In this document: positions 18,647-28,137 of the stretch, in pieces | Layout: every line of letters begins with the position of its first letter | Position numbering within the stretch: position 1 is the stretch's first letter | From: Pseudomonadota bacterium | Lineage (GTDB): Bacteria > Pseudomonadota > Alphaproteobacteria > Rhizobiales > Xanthobacteraceae | Reading direction: 5' to 3' | Length of the DNA: 64,000 nucleotides | Assembly (NCBI GenBank): GCA_018242205.1 | Contig: JAFECJ010000003.1 | Location: forward strand, 1-64,000 | Position numbers and translations under genes: made by a program | Notes under the pieces: generated by a model | What the model saw: the letters and a program-made list of their open reading frames with translations, nothing else | The model's database searches: none | What the model was told of the DNA's origin: nothing

Positions 18647-18740
18647 CCAACGCTCCGCCGCCCCTGTTATCGAAGGCCCGGGGTGGCCTTTCGTCCCTTT
18701 TTCCAGATCCCCGGAGGGGATGGAGCGCCGGGAGGCGCCA

Positions 18741-18867
18741 GGAGGTTTGCGAGACCTCCTTTGGGCTTCCCTTGCGATCGGGAGGCCCGCACGCCGGCAG
18801 GGACGGGGTTGCGAAGCCCGCTCCCGAGGCGCGCGCGCCCGAAATCGGCAGGTTTGCGAGGCCTGCC
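18741..18867. repeat. Serial hairpins with a shared TTGCGA loop
   Basis: Three small hairpins share the loop core 'ttgcga': 'ggaggt'/'acctcc' arms at 18741-18759, a weaker one around 18804-18820 ('cgggg ttgcgaag cccg'), and 'ggcagg'/'cctgcc' arms at 18847-18867. The first and third have loops 'ttgcgag' and 'tttgcgagg'. Different arms around a common loop suggest selection for structure, or copies of one dispersed repeat family. Confidence 0.6.
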
Positions 18868-19018
18868 GGCCGGGCGCTGCGCCTCCCGGCGCTCCACCGC
18901 CGGTCCGCGCCCCCGAAGAGGCGAAAGACCGGTCACGGCGCCATTGTCGGGCGCCGGACCCGGCCGCCGCGCCCCGCCGCGTCATGACGGCGGCAGGGGC
19001 TTCGGCAGGGTCATTTAC

Positions 19019-19042
19019 GTCTATAGTCCTAGGACTATAGAC
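19019..19042. promoter_or_regulatory. Perfect 24-bp palindrome upstream of ileS
   Basis: The 24 bases read identically on both strands; the core is 'tatagtcctaggactata'. Immediately after it, 'acagtc' (19041-19046) pairs with 'gactgt' (19053-19058). A long AT-containing palindrome in a GC-rich promoter region is the usual look of a dimeric repressor or activator operator. The regulator is not recognisable from the sequence. Confidence 0.6.
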
Positions 19043-19155
19043 AGTCAAGCGGGACTGTCATGCCGGCGCCGCCGTTTCGGGGAGCTAAGCCTTTGCGCCG
19101 CCAAATGGGCCTGCTAAACACCCGGCCGACCCCTTGATTTTGCCCGAAAAAGCGA

Positions 19156-22143
19156 ATGTCCAAGTCTGAACAAGTGACCGAAAAAGCGCCCGAAAAAGAT
19201 TATTCCGAGACCCTGTTCCTGCCGCAGACGGATTTCCCGATGCGCGCCGGCCTGCCGCAGCGCGAGCCGGAGATCCTCAAGCGCTGGCACGGCGAGGACC
19301 TCTATAAGCAGCTGCGCGAGGCGTCGAAGGGCCGGGCGAAGTTCATTCTTCATGATGGCCCGCCTTACGCCAACGGCAACATCCATATCGGCACCGCGCT
19401 CAACAAGGTGCTCAAGGACGTGGTGACGCGGTCGCAGCAGATGCTCGGCTTCGATTCCAATTACGTGCCGGGCTGGGACTGCCACGGCCTGCCGATCGAA
19501 TGGAAGATCGAGGAAGAGAACTACCGCTCCAAAGGCAAGCCGAAGCCGGACCTGAAAGATCCCAAGGCGATGGTGGCGTTCCGCCAGGAATGCCGCGCTT
19601 ATGCCGAGCACTGGCTCGGCGTGCAGCGCGAGGAGTTCAAGCGGCTCGGCGTCATCGGCGACTGGGCGCATCCCTATACGACGATGAGCTTCCCGGCCGA
19701 GGCGCAGATCGCGCGCGAATTGATGAAGTTCGCCGCCAACGGCACGCTCTATCGCGGCTCGAAGCCGGTGATGTGGTCGGTGGTCGAGAAGACCGCGCTC
19801 GCCGAAGCGGAAGTCGAATACGAGGACCATACGAGCGATACGGTCTGGGTGAAGTTTCCGGTGGTCAACGGCTCCGGCGACATCGCCGCTGCGTCGGTCG
19901 TCATCTGGACCACCACGCCATGGACGCTGCCGGGCAACCGCGCCATCTCGTATTCGCCGAAGATCGGCTACGGTCTTTATAAAGTCACCGACGCCGCGGC
20001 CGATAATTGGGCCAAGGTCGGTGATCTCCTGATCCTCGCCGACAAGCTCGCCGCCGATGTGTTCAAGCAGGCGCGCGTTGTTGCCTTCGAGAAGGTCGCC
20101 GATGTCTCCGCCGATACGATCGGCGCGATGGTCTGCAAGCATCCGCTCGCCGCGATGGGCTACGACTTCGACGTCCCATTGCTCTCGGGCGAACACGTCA
20201 CCGACGACACCGGCACCGGCTTCGTCCACACCGCGCCGGGCCATGGCCGCGAGGACTTCGACGTCTGGATGGACAATGCCCGCGATCTCGACAAGCGTGG
20301 CATCAACACCACCATTCCCTATACCGTCGATGAGAACGGCGCGCTGACCGAAGCTGCACCCGGCTTTACGGGAAAACGTGTCCTCAACGACAAGGGCGAG
20401 AAGGGCGACGCCAACGAAGCGGTGATCAAGGCGCTGGTCGAGGCCGGCAACATCATCGCGCGCGGCCGTCTCAAGCATCAATATCCGCATTCGTGGCGCT
20501 CGAAGAAGCCCGTGATCTTCCGCAACACGCCGCAGTGGTTCATCGCGATGGATAAGGATATCGATCGCGACGGCGACACGCTGCGGGCGCGCGCCTTGCA
20601 CGCCATTTCGGTGACCCAATGGGTGCCGCCGCAGGGCGAGAACCGCATCACTGGCATGATCGTCAACCGGCCCGACTGGGTGATATCGCGGCAGCGCGCC
20701 TGGGGCGTGCCGATCGCGGTGTTCGTCAAGGAGAAGGGCGACGGTTCGGTCGATATCCTGCAGGACCCGGAAGTCGAACTGCGTATCGTGGAGGCCTTTG
20801 CCGCCGAAGGCGCCGATGCCTGGTACAAGGAAGGCGCGCGCGAGCGCTTCCTCGGTAAGCGCGCCAACGAAGGCTGGCAGAAGGTCGACGACATTCTCGA
20901 CGTCTGGTTCGATTCAGGCTCGACGCATGCTTTCGTGCTCGAAGACCCCGAGAACTTCCCGCAGCTCGCCGGCATCAAGCGCAAGGTCGATGGTGGCCAG
21001 GATACTGTGATGTATCTGGAAGGTTCGGACCAGCATCGCGGCTGGTTCCATTCCTCGCTGCTGGAATCTTGCGGCACGCGCGGCCGTGCGCCGTTCGATA
21101 TCGTGCTCACCCACGGCTTCACCATGGCCGAAGACGGCCGCAAGATGTCGAAGTCGCTCGGCAATCAGGTGTTCCCGCAGGACGTCATCAAGGAGTCCGG
21201 CGCCGATATCCTGCGCATGTGGGTTTGCGCCGCCGACTATTCGGAAGATCAGCGCATCGGCAAGGAGATCCTCAAGACCACCGCCGACACTTATCGCAAG
21301 CTGCGCAACACCATCCGCTGGATGCTCGGTTCGCTGGCACATTTCCACGAAGACGAGCGCGTCAAGGTCGAGGCGATGCCCGAGCTCGAGCGTTTGATGC
21401 TGCATCGTCTCGCCGAACTGGATGAGCTGGTGCGCAAGGCTTACGCCGAGTTCGACTACAAGCGCATCTTCGCCGCGCTGTCGGCCTTCATGACCGCCGA
21501 CCTGTCGGCGTTCTATTTCGACATCCGTAAGGACACGCTTTATTGCGATCCTTATTCGTCGATGACGCGCAAGGCGGCGCTCACCGTGATCGATCATCTG
21601 TTCCGTTGCACGGTGACGTGGCTGGCGCCGATGCTGTGCTTCACCACGGAAGAGTCCTGGCTGGCGCGCTATGGCGCGGCGGCCAAGTCGGTGCACCTCG
21701 AAACCTTTCCCGAGGTGCCGGCGGCGTGGCGCGACGACAAGCTGGCGGAGAAGTGGCGCAAGGTGCGCCAGGTACGCCGCGTCGTCACCGGCGCCATCGA
21801 GATCGAACGCGCGGGCAAGCGCATCGGCTCGTCGCTGGAGGCGCATCCGATCGTGCATGTGTCGAACGGCGAGCTCTACGAGGCGGTGCTCGACGTCGAT
21901 CTCGCCGAGATCTGCATCACCTCGGCGCTGACGTTGGTCACGGACGAAGGCCCTGACAACGCGTTCCGCCTGCCGGACGTGCCGGGCGTCGCCGTCATCT
22001 CCAACCTCGCCGAAGGCAAGAAGTGCGCGCGGTCGTGGAAGATCCTCGCCACCATCGGCGCCGATCCGGACTATCCGGACGTTTCGCCGCGCGACGCCAA
22101 GGCGCTGCGCGAATGGGAGACCATGAAGAAGGCGGCGGGGTAG
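19156..22143 (+). CDS. ileS: Isoleucine--tRNA ligase IleS
   Basis: 995-residue class Ia aminoacyl-tRNA synthetase. The HIGH signature appears as '[14 protein letters not shown]' near residue 74, and the second signature 'KMSKSLGN' lies near residue 660. The CP1 editing domain occupies the region between, including '[13 protein letters not shown]' and '[16 protein letters not shown]'. The C-terminal anticodon-binding part follows. No C-terminal zinc-binding cysteine cluster is evident, as in other alphaproteobacterial IleRS. lspA follows after ten bases and is probably in the same operon. Confidence 0.97.
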   Translation: MSKSEQVTEKAPEKDYSETLFLPQTDFPMRAGLPQREPEILKRWHGEDLYKQLREASKGRAKFILHDGPPYANGNIHIGTALNKVLKDVVTRSQQMLGFDSNYVPGWDCHGLPIEWKIEEENYRSKGKPKPDLKDPKAMVAFRQECRAYAEHWLGVQREEFKRLGVIGDWAHPYTTMSFPAEAQIARELMKFAANGTLYRGSKPVMWSVVEKTALAEAEVEYEDHTSDTVWVKFPVVNGSGDIAAASVVIWTTTPWTLPGNRAISYSPKIGYGLYKVTDAAADNWAKVGDLLILADKLAADVFKQARVVAFEKVADVSADTIGAMVCKHPLAAMGYDFDVPLLSGEHVTDDTGTGFVHTAPGHGREDFDVWMDNARDLDKRGINTTIPYTVDENGALTEAAPGFTGKRVLNDKGEKGDANEAVIKALVEAGNIIARGRLKHQYPHSWRSKKPVIFRNTPQWFIAMDKDIDRDGDTLRARALHAISVTQWVPPQGENRITGMIVNRPDWVISRQRAWGVPIAVFVKEKGDGSVDILQDPEVELRIVEAFAAEGADAWYKEGARERFLGKRANEGWQKVDDILDVWFDSGSTHAFVLEDPENFPQLAGIKRKVDGGQDTVMYLEGSDQHRGWFHSSLLESCGTRGRAPFDIVLTHGFTMAEDGRKMSKSLGNQVFPQDVIKESGADILRMWVCAADYSEDQRIGKEILKTTADTYRKLRNTIRWMLGSLAHFHEDERVKVEAMPELERLMLHRLAELDELVRKAYAEFDYKRIFAALSAFMTADLSAFYFDIRKDTLYCDPYSSMTRKAALTVIDHLFRCTVTWLAPMLCFTTEESWLARYGAAAKSVHLETFPEVPAAWRDDKLAEKWRKVRQVRRVVTGAIEIERAGKRIGSSLEAHPIVHVSNGELYEAVLDVDLAEICITSALTLVTDEGPDNAFRLPDVPGVAVISNLAEGKKCARSWKILATIGADPDYPDVSPRDAKALREWETMKKAAG

Positions 22144-22153
22144 GCGAGGGCTG

Positions 22154-22669
22154 ATGAATATCAGGTCCTACCTCGCCGGCCCGCTCACCGCCTTCGGCGT
22201 CATCGTTGCGGTGCTGGTCCTCGTCATCGACCAGGCCTCGAAGCTCTATCTCGTTTTCGTCCACGACCTCGACGCCAACCCGATCCGGCTCGGGCCGTTC
22301 TTCGACTTCGTGCTGACGCGGAACTACGGCATCAGCTACGGCCTGCTGCAGATGCCGGGGGAGGCCGGGCAGTGGGTTTTGGTCGGCTTTAAGATTCTGG
22401 CGGTAGCGCTGCTGTGGGCCTGGCTGGCCAAGGCCGAGGACAGGCTGACGGCGCTGTCCCTCGGCCTGATCATCGGCGGGGCGGCCGGGAATACCGTCGA
22501 CCGCCTGCTGCACGGCTGGGTGGTCGATTTCGTGTTTTTTCACGTTTCCGGGGCAACTTGGCAGTTCAAATGGTACGTTTTTAACCTCGCCGACGTGGCC
22601 ATCGTTGCCGGGGTGGCGGGTCTGCTGTATGAATCCTTCTTCGGCGGACGTGCCGTAAAAGCGCCCTGA
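22154..22669 (+). CDS. lspA: Lipoprotein signal peptidase LspA
   Basis: 171-residue inner-membrane aspartic protease that removes signal peptides from diacylglyceryl-prolipoproteins. There are four hydrophobic segments. The catalytic Asp regions are 'GAAGNTVDRLLHGWVVDFV' and 'FNLADVAIV'. The family 'N.G.AF' motif reads 'NYGISYGLL' here, with Ser-Tyr instead of the common Ala-Phe. Starts ten bases after ileS, the common ileS-lspA arrangement. Confidence 0.93.
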   Translation: MNIRSYLAGPLTAFGVIVAVLVLVIDQASKLYLVFVHDLDANPIRLGPFFDFVLTRNYGISYGLLQMPGEAGQWVLVGFKILAVALLWAWLAKAEDRLTALSLGLIIGGAAGNTVDRLLHGWVVDFVFFHVSGATWQFKWYVFNLADVAIVAGVAGLLYESFFGGRAVKAP

Positions 22670-22758
22670 TCCCAATGCAATAGGCAGCTGGCAATAGGCC
22701 TGTTCAGGTGAATTCGGTGGCCAATTCGGCTGACACGCGAACAGTAGGGGCAAGTTCC

Positions 22759-23487
22759 ATGATCGCTCGTCGCTCGTCCCGTCAGACCGCTTGGGCGGCT
22801 TTGGTGCTCGGTCTCGCCATCGCCGCAGGCAGCGCAACCGCGCCGGCGCACGCCGCCGATGCCGGCGACGATCGACCCTGGGATTCCAAGCTGCTCGGCA
22901 ATCTGCTGGAAGGCCTCGGCCTGCAATCGCCGAACAAAGACGCGATCGTTTATCAGGAGCGCGCGCCGCTGGTCATTCCGCCGTCGACCGATCTGCCGAC
23001 GCCGGAAAAGGCCGATGCCGGGATCGCCGGCAATCCGGCCTGGCCGAAGGATCCCGATATCGCCCGCAAGAAGGAAGCGGCCCGGCAGGCGCGCATCGAA
23101 GCCTCGAAGTCGGCAGACGAAAAAATCCGCGACGAAAACCGCGTCCTCAGCCCGAGCGAGATGATGCCCGGTGCGAGCGCCACCAACCGGCCGCCCCGCG
23201 TTGGCACCGGCAACCGTGCCGCCGGCACCTTCAACGAGAACAACCAGAAGATGACGCCGTCGCAGCTCGGCTATAACGGCGGCTTGTTCGGCAGCCTGTT
23301 CGGCGGCAAGAAGGACGACGAACAGGCGCGCTTTACCGGCGAGCCGCCGCGCGCGTCGCTGACCGATCCGCCGGTCGGTTATCAGACGCCGTCGGCCGAT
23401 CAGCCCTACGGCGTCGGTAGCGAACGGAATCAGGCGCCGAAGGCGACCAATTACTACCTCGAGCACGGCACGAGCACCGACCACTGA
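22759..23487 (+). CDS. Secreted protein with a DUF3035-like motif
   Basis: 242 residues from the ATG at 22759, chosen because it opens a signal peptide (about residues 1-31, ending 'APAHAAD') and has 'aggggcaag' upstream. A 'VIYQ-RAPLVIPP' type segment ('QERAPLVIPPSTDLPTPE') resembles the core of DUF3035 proteins, some of which are linked to outer-membrane assembly in alphaproteobacteria; that link is tentative. The rest is charged and low-complexity, with Gly-rich 'NGGLFGSLFGG' near the C-terminus. Position between lspA and the M16 peptidase pair suggests an envelope-related operon. Confidence 0.7.
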   Translation: MIARRSSRQTAWAALVLGLAIAAGSATAPAHAADAGDDRPWDSKLLGNLLEGLGLQSPNKDAIVYQERAPLVIPPSTDLPTPEKADAGIAGNPAWPKDPDIARKKEAARQARIEASKSADEKIRDENRVLSPSEMMPGASATNRPPRVGTGNRAAGTFNENNQKMTPSQLGYNGGLFGSLFGGKKDDEQARFTGEPPRASLTDPPVGYQTPSADQPYGVGSERNQAPKATNYYLEHGTSTDH

Positions 23488-23619
23488 GTCCGGCGCTGGT
23501 CCCCGCGCCGCGCCTTCGCGTGCCGTCCGTTGTCCGTATGGTTGAGCGTGTAAAGTTGAGCGTGCGGCGCCGTCGCTCGCGCGGGGCGAAAAAAAACGCA
23601 AACGCCATAAGGTCTCCTC

Positions 23620-25035
23620 GTGAAGCTCACATCGATTGCCGAATGGACAGGCGCCGCGGCTCTCGCCGTCGCGCTGACGCTCTCGCTATCCGCGGCACGC
23701 GCCGCCGGACCGGCGATTGCCGACTTCAAGCTCGACAACGGTCTCGAACTCGTCGTCATCCCCGATCACCGCGCGCCGGTGGTCACGCACATGATCTGGT
23801 ACAAGGTCGGCGCCGCCGACGAGACGCCGGGCAAATCCGGGCTCGCGCATTTCCTCGAGCACCTGATGTTCAAGGGCACGGCGAAGCATCCGGCCGGTCA
23901 GTTTTCGCAGGTGGTCGCGCGCATGGGCGGCCAGGAGAACGCCTTCACCTCGAACGACTACACCGGCTATTACCAGCGCGTGCCGAGCGAGAAGCTCAAA
24001 GAGGTGATGGGTTTCGAGGCCGACCGCATGACCGGCCTGGTGCTGACCGACGCCGTGGTGCTGCCGGAGCGTGACGTCATCCTCGAAGAGCGCAACCAGC
24101 GCATGGAGAACAATCCGCGCGCCCGGCTCGGCGAGCAGATCGACGCCGCGCTGTTTCTCAATTCGCCCTATGGCCGGCCGGTGATCGGCTGGCGCCACGA
24201 GATGGAAGGCCTAACTAAGGACGACGCCATCGGTTTCTACCGCCGCTTTTACGGGCCGAACAACGCCGTGGTGGTGGTCGCCGGCGACGTCGAGCCGCAA
24301 CAGGCGCTGGCCTTCGCCAAGGCAACCTACGGCGCGGTCAAGCCGCGCGCCGACATCGCGCCGCGGGAGCGGCCGCAGGAGCCGCCGCCGGCGGCGGTGC
24401 GCTCGCTGACTTTGGCCGATCCGCGTGTCGAACAGCCGGTGCTGCAGCGCGCTTATCTGGTGCCGTCGTTCCACACCGCCAAGGCGGGCGAATCCGAAGC
24501 GCTCGAAGTGCTGGCGCATATCCTCGGCGCCGGTTCGAACAGCCGGCTCTATCGCGCGCTGGTGGTCGACAAGCATGTCGCGACCAGCGCCGGCGCCTAT
24601 TACGACTCGTCCGCCTACGACATGTCGAAGTTCGGCGTCTATGGCGCGCCGGGCGAGGGCGTCGGCCTGCCGGAACTGGAAAAAGATATCGATGCCGTGA
24701 TCGCCGAGGTGATCGACAAGGGCGTCACCGCCGACGAACTGGAGCGCTCGAAAGCGCGGCTGGTGGCCGACGCGATCTATGCCCAGGACAACCAGGCGAC
24801 CATGGCGCGCTGGTACGGCCAGACGCTGATGACCGGCGGCACCGTCGCCGACGTGCAGAGCTGGCCGCAGCGCATCCACGCCGTCACCGCGGAGCAGGTC
24901 AAGGACGCGGCGCGGCATTGGCTCGAGAAAATCCGGTCGGTGACCGGCTATCTGGTCAAGGACACGCGGCCTCCGGTCAACAAGGCGGAGCGGGCGCCGG
25001 CCGGCACGCCCGCCACCGCGGAGAAGAAGTCATGA
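23620..25035 (+). CDS. M16 family zinc peptidase (active subunit)
   Basis: 471 residues. The N-terminal signal sequence (about 1-28, ending 'SAARAAG') directs it to the periplasm. The inverted zinc motif HxxEH is intact as H77-F-L-E80-H81 in 'SGLAHFLEHLMFKGT', with the downstream glutamate region 'LEERNQRMENNP'. The second M16 half is present ('LGAGSNSRLYRALV'). Uses a GTG start. Overlaps the next gene by four bases (ATGA), which encodes a second M16 protein lacking the zinc motif. Such pairs form heterodimers, as in mitochondrial processing peptidase-like enzymes. The physiological substrate is unknown. Confidence 0.9.
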   Translation: MKLTSIAEWTGAAALAVALTLSLSAARAAGPAIADFKLDNGLELVVIPDHRAPVVTHMIWYKVGAADETPGKSGLAHFLEHLMFKGTAKHPAGQFSQVVARMGGQENAFTSNDYTGYYQRVPSEKLKEVMGFEADRMTGLVLTDAVVLPERDVILEERNQRMENNPRARLGEQIDAALFLNSPYGRPVIGWRHEMEGLTKDDAIGFYRRFYGPNNAVVVVAGDVEPQQALAFAKATYGAVKPRADIAPRERPQEPPPAAVRSLTLADPRVEQPVLQRAYLVPSFHTAKAGESEALEVLAHILGAGSNSRLYRALVVDKHVATSAGAYYDSSAYDMSKFGVYGAPGEGVGLPELEKDIDAVIAEVIDKGVTADELERSKARLVADAIYAQDNQATMARWYGQTLMTGGTVADVQSWPQRIHAVTAEQVKDAARHWLEKIRSVTGYLVKDTRPPVNKAERAPAGTPATAEKKS

Positions 25036-26357
25036 TGCGGCTCCTCGCAAGCGTTGCCGGCGCGCTGTTGCTGGCGCTGGTTCAGGCCGCGCCTTCCTCC
25101 GCCATGACGATCGAGAAGGTCGTCAGCCCCAAGGGCATCACCTTCTGGCTGGTGCGCGAGAAGGCCGTGCCGTTGGTCGCGCTCAACTACGCCTTCAAGG
25201 GCGGCGCGACGCAGGATCCGGTTGGCAAGGGCGGCACCGCTAATCTGGTCGGCGACACGCTCGACGAAGGCGCCGGCGATCTCGACAGCAAGGCCTTCCA
25301 CGACCGGCTGGAGCGGCACGCCATCGAACTGTCGTTCGGCGCATCGCGCGACGAATTTCGCGGCTCGCTGCGCGTGCTCAACGAACATCGCGACGAGGCC
25401 TTCGAGCTGCTGCGCGTCGCGCTCGCCGAGCCGCGCTTCGAGCCCTCGGCGGTCGAGCGCGTGCGCGCCCAGGAACTGGCGGGGCTGCGCCGCGAGACCA
25501 CCAACCCGAACAGCATCGCCGGCCGACTGTGGTGGCAGACCGCGTTTCCGGGGCACCCTTACGGTCTGGAGACCAAGGGTTCGCTGGAAACCGTGCCGAC
25601 GATCACGCCGGCCGATCTGCGCGAGTTCACCAAGCGCGTTTTCGCCCGCAATGGCCTGACCGTCTCGATCGTCGGCGACATCGACGACAAGACCGCCGGC
25701 GACCTGATCGACAAGGCATTCGGCGGCTTGCCGGCGACGAACGATCTCAAGCCGGTGGCTGACGTCAAGCCGCAAGGGCTCGGCCGCCGCATCGTCGCGG
25801 AATTGAACGTGCCGCAGGCGGTCGTCACCTTCGGCGGCGAGGGCGTTGCCCGTAACGATAAGGATTTCATGGCCGCCTATATCGTCAACCACATCCTTGG
25901 CGGCGGCACCTTCTCGTCGCGGCTCTACAAGGAAGTGCGCGAGAAGCGCGGCCTCGCCTACGGTGTGTCGGAGAGTCTCGCCTGGTTCGACCACACCGCG
26001 CTGATCATCGGCGGCACCGCGACCCGCGCCGACCGCACCGCCGAGGCGCTGTCGATCATCGAGGCCGAGACCAAGAAGATGGCCGCGGAAGGCCCGACCG
26101 CCGACGAACTGACCGCCGCCAAGGACTACCTCAAGGGCGCCTATGCGCTGTCGCTCGACACCTCGTCGAAGATCGCGGCGCAGCTCACCCAGATCCAGCT
26201 CGACAAGCTCGGCATCGACTATATCCAGCGCCGCGGCGCCATGATCGACGCCGTGACGCTCGACGACGCCAAACGCGTCGCCAAGCGCCTCTACGGCAAC
26301 GGCATGCTGGTGACGGTGGCCGGCCGGCCGAAGGGCCTGGCGTCGTCGACGCAGTGA
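25032..26357 (+). CDS. M16 family peptidase-like protein (non-catalytic subunit)
   Basis: 441 residues from the ATG at 25032, which overlaps the previous stop and opens a signal peptide ('LLASVAGALLLALVQAAPSS'). It has the M16 fold ('YAFKGGATQDPVGKGGTANL', 'GGGTFSSRLYKEVREKRGLAY'), but where the HxxEH zinc motif should be it reads 'GTANLVGDTLDEGAGDL', so it cannot bind catalytic zinc in the usual way. Expected to be the partner subunit of the upstream active protease. The glycine-rich and 'RLYKEVREKRGLAYGV' segments typical of the substrate-binding subunit are conserved. Confidence 0.9.
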   Translation: MMRLLASVAGALLLALVQAAPSSAMTIEKVVSPKGITFWLVREKAVPLVALNYAFKGGATQDPVGKGGTANLVGDTLDEGAGDLDSKAFHDRLERHAIELSFGASRDEFRGSLRVLNEHRDEAFELLRVALAEPRFEPSAVERVRAQELAGLRRETTNPNSIAGRLWWQTAFPGHPYGLETKGSLETVPTITPADLREFTKRVFARNGLTVSIVGDIDDKTAGDLIDKAFGGLPATNDLKPVADVKPQGLGRRIVAELNVPQAVVTFGGEGVARNDKDFMAAYIVNHILGGGTFSSRLYKEVREKRGLAYGVSESLAWFDHTALIIGGTATRADRTAEALSIIEAETKKMAAEGPTADELTAAKDYLKGAYALSLDTSSKIAAQLTQIQLDKLGIDYIQRRGAMIDAVTLDDAKRVAKRLYGNGMLVTVAGRPKGLASSTQ

Positions 26358-26413
26358 AACCATTGTGCCGCCTTGGCGTTAGAATATTCATCAGTTGCCG
26401 CTAGATTTTCGTC

Positions 26414-27730
26414 ATGCCTTTGATCCAGTCCATCGATAGTGCGCTTCACCATAATATCGGCCAGCACGGCGTTTCGACCGAGACGCTCGACGCCGCGCTG
26501 GCGCGCGCCGAGGGCGCGCTCGACTGGCTGCGTGCCCGCTATGCCGACGGCGGTCTGCCGCTGCTGCAATTGCCGCAAGCGCATGCCGATCTGCCGGAAT
26601 TGCGCGATCGTGCCGTCGCGCTCGCCGACCGCGCCACCGACATCGTGCTGCTCGGCACCGGCGGCTCCTCGCTCGGCGGCCAGACCCTGGCGCAGCTTGC
26701 TGGCTACATGGTGCCGGGCGTCGACGCCTTGCGCGCCGGGCCGCGGTTGCACTTCATGGACAATCTCGATCCGGACTCGTTCGCCGCGCTGCTCAAGCAT
26801 CTGCCGCTGCAGACGTCGCGCTTCGTCTCGATCTCCAAATCGGGCGGCACCGGCGAGACGCTGATGCAGACCATCGCCGTCCTGTCGGCGCTGCATCAAG
26901 CGAGCCTCGGGCCCCGTATTCCCGACATCTTCCTCGGCCTGTCCGAGCCGGCCAAGCCGGGCAAGAAGAACGGCCTGCGCGAACTGCTCGGCCAGTACAA
27001 GGTGCCGATGCTCGATCATCACACCGGCGTCGGCGGCCGCTTCTCGGTGCTGACCAATGTTGGCCTGTTGCCGGCGGCAATGCTCGGCCTCGACGTCGCG
27101 GCGGTGCGCGCTGGCGCTGCGCTGGCCCTGAAGCCGGTGCTCGACAAGAAGAAAGCCATAGGCGTGCCGGCCGCGCTCGGCGCCGCTTTGTCGGTGGCGC
27201 TCGCCGAGACCAAGAACAAGGGCATCAGCGTCGTCATGGCCTATGCCGACCGGCTCGAGCGCTTCACCCATTGGTACGTGCAGCTCTGGGCGGAAAGCCT
27301 CGGCAAGGACGGCAAGGGCACGACGCCGATCGGCGCGTTGGGGCCGGTCGATCAGCACAGCCAGTTGCAGCTCTTCATCGCCGGGCCGCGCGACAAATTG
27401 TTCACCGTCATCACCACCGATCGCGCCGGCAAGGGCCCGCGCATGGACAAGGACTTGTCCAAGGTCGCCGGCGAGCCGGGCTTCGGCGGCAAGACCATCG
27501 GCGATCTGGTCGGGGCGCAGGGCCGCGCTACGGCCGAGACGCTGGCCAAGAACGGCTGCCCTGTGCGCACGCTGCATCTGCCGCAGATCGACGAAGAGAG
27601 CATCGGCGAGCTCTTGATGCATTTCATGCTCGAGACCATCATCGCCGCGCGGCTCATCGGCGTCGATGCCTTCGACCAGCCGGCGGTGGAAGAGGGCAAG
27701 GTGCTGGCGAAGAAATATCTGACGGCGTAG
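26414..27730 (+). CDS. pgi: Glucose-6-phosphate isomerase
   Basis: Interconverts glucose 6-phosphate and fructose 6-phosphate. 438 residues, at the short end for the family (many are 440-550). Signatures: 'DIVLLGTGGSSLGGQTL', the phosphate-binding 'SISKSGGTGETLMQ', 'GGRFSVLTNVGLLPA' and 'AESLGKDGKGTTPIGALGPV' with 'DQHSQLQLFIAGP'. It starts 56 bases after the M16 pair and is followed four bases later by a DUF1330 gene, so the run may be one transcript. Confidence 0.93.
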   Translation: MPLIQSIDSALHHNIGQHGVSTETLDAALARAEGALDWLRARYADGGLPLLQLPQAHADLPELRDRAVALADRATDIVLLGTGGSSLGGQTLAQLAGYMVPGVDALRAGPRLHFMDNLDPDSFAALLKHLPLQTSRFVSISKSGGTGETLMQTIAVLSALHQASLGPRIPDIFLGLSEPAKPGKKNGLRELLGQYKVPMLDHHTGVGGRFSVLTNVGLLPAAMLGLDVAAVRAGAALALKPVLDKKKAIGVPAALGAALSVALAETKNKGISVVMAYADRLERFTHWYVQLWAESLGKDGKGTTPIGALGPVDQHSQLQLFIAGPRDKLFTVITTDRAGKGPRMDKDLSKVAGEPGFGGKTIGDLVGAQGRATAETLAKNGCPVRTLHLPQIDEESIGELLMHFMLETIIAARLIGVDAFDQPAVEEGKVLAKKYLTA

Positions 27731-27734
27731 CGCC

Positions 27735-28031
27735 ATGCCCGCTTATGTGATCTCCGAAGTGCGCATCCTCGATCAGGACCTGATCGGGAATTACCGCGAC
27801 CGCGCCGCCGCAAGCATCGAGAAATACGGCGGCCGCTATCTGGTGCGGTCCGGTGCGGTCGAACTGGTCGAGGGCGAGCGCGACCGCGACAAGCAATTCA
27901 TCATCGTCGAATTTCCCGACATGGCGAAGGCGCGCGAATGGTACCGCTCGCCGGAATATGCCGAGGCGCTGGAATTCCGCTACGCCGCGCTCGACCGCAC
28001 GCTGGTGTTTGCGGAAGGGGTGGAGGCCTGA
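27735..28031 (+). CDS. DUF1330 family protein
   Basis: 98 residues with the DUF1330 ferredoxin-like fold pattern: 'AYVISEVRILDQDLIGNYRDRA', 'GGRYLVRSG', 'IIVEFPDMAKAREWYRSPEY' and a C-terminal 'YAALDRTLVFAEG'. The function is not established for the family. Begins four bases after pgi and is likely co-translated with it. No signal peptide. Confidence 0.88.
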   Translation: MPAYVISEVRILDQDLIGNYRDRAAASIEKYGGRYLVRSGAVELVEGERDRDKQFIIVEFPDMAKAREWYRSPEYAEALEFRYAALDRTLVFAEGVEA

Positions 28032-28054
28032 GGCCGCCCGCGTAATCCACAGGA

Positions 28055-28129
28055 CGTCATCGCCCGCGCAAGCGGGCGATCCAGTAAACCCGGTGTATAC
28101 TGGATGCCCCGCCTTCGCGGGGCATGACG
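28055..28129. repeat. Palindromic intergenic repeat, type B copy 1
   Basis: Three hairpins inside an outer 'cgtcat'/'atgacg' pair: 'cgcccgc'/'gcgggcg' at 28061-28078, 'atccagta'/'tactggat' at 28079-28104, and 'tgccccgc'/'gcggggca' at 28105-28124. It ends eight bases before the arfB start codon. Related copies lie at 28567-28669 and 38821-38905. Confidence 0.85.
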
Positions 28130-28137
28130 GGCGGCTA

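Larger units (their letters stand above)
18647..19155. other. Intergenic region ribF-ileS, 509 bases, no convincing gene
   Basis: The first 300 bases are very GC-rich and full of short hairpins; open frames here on both strands are Pro/Arg/Gly-rich and look non-coding. The last 150 bases are less GC-rich and hold a perfect 24-base palindrome and a second small inverted repeat, and probably the ileS promoter. No strong Shine-Dalgarno is visible directly before the ileS ATG. Confidence 0.7.

Noticed and set aside
18667..18936. 89-codon minus-strand open frame in the ribF-ileS gap
   Set aside because: Pro/Arg/Gly low-complexity sequence derived from the hairpin-rich repeat; no SD and no recognisable domain.
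17366..19048. 560-codon open frame on the minus strand covering ribF
   Set aside because: Arg/Ala/Gly-rich antisense reading of ribF, which has clear motifs on the plus strand; typical of high-GC coding DNA.
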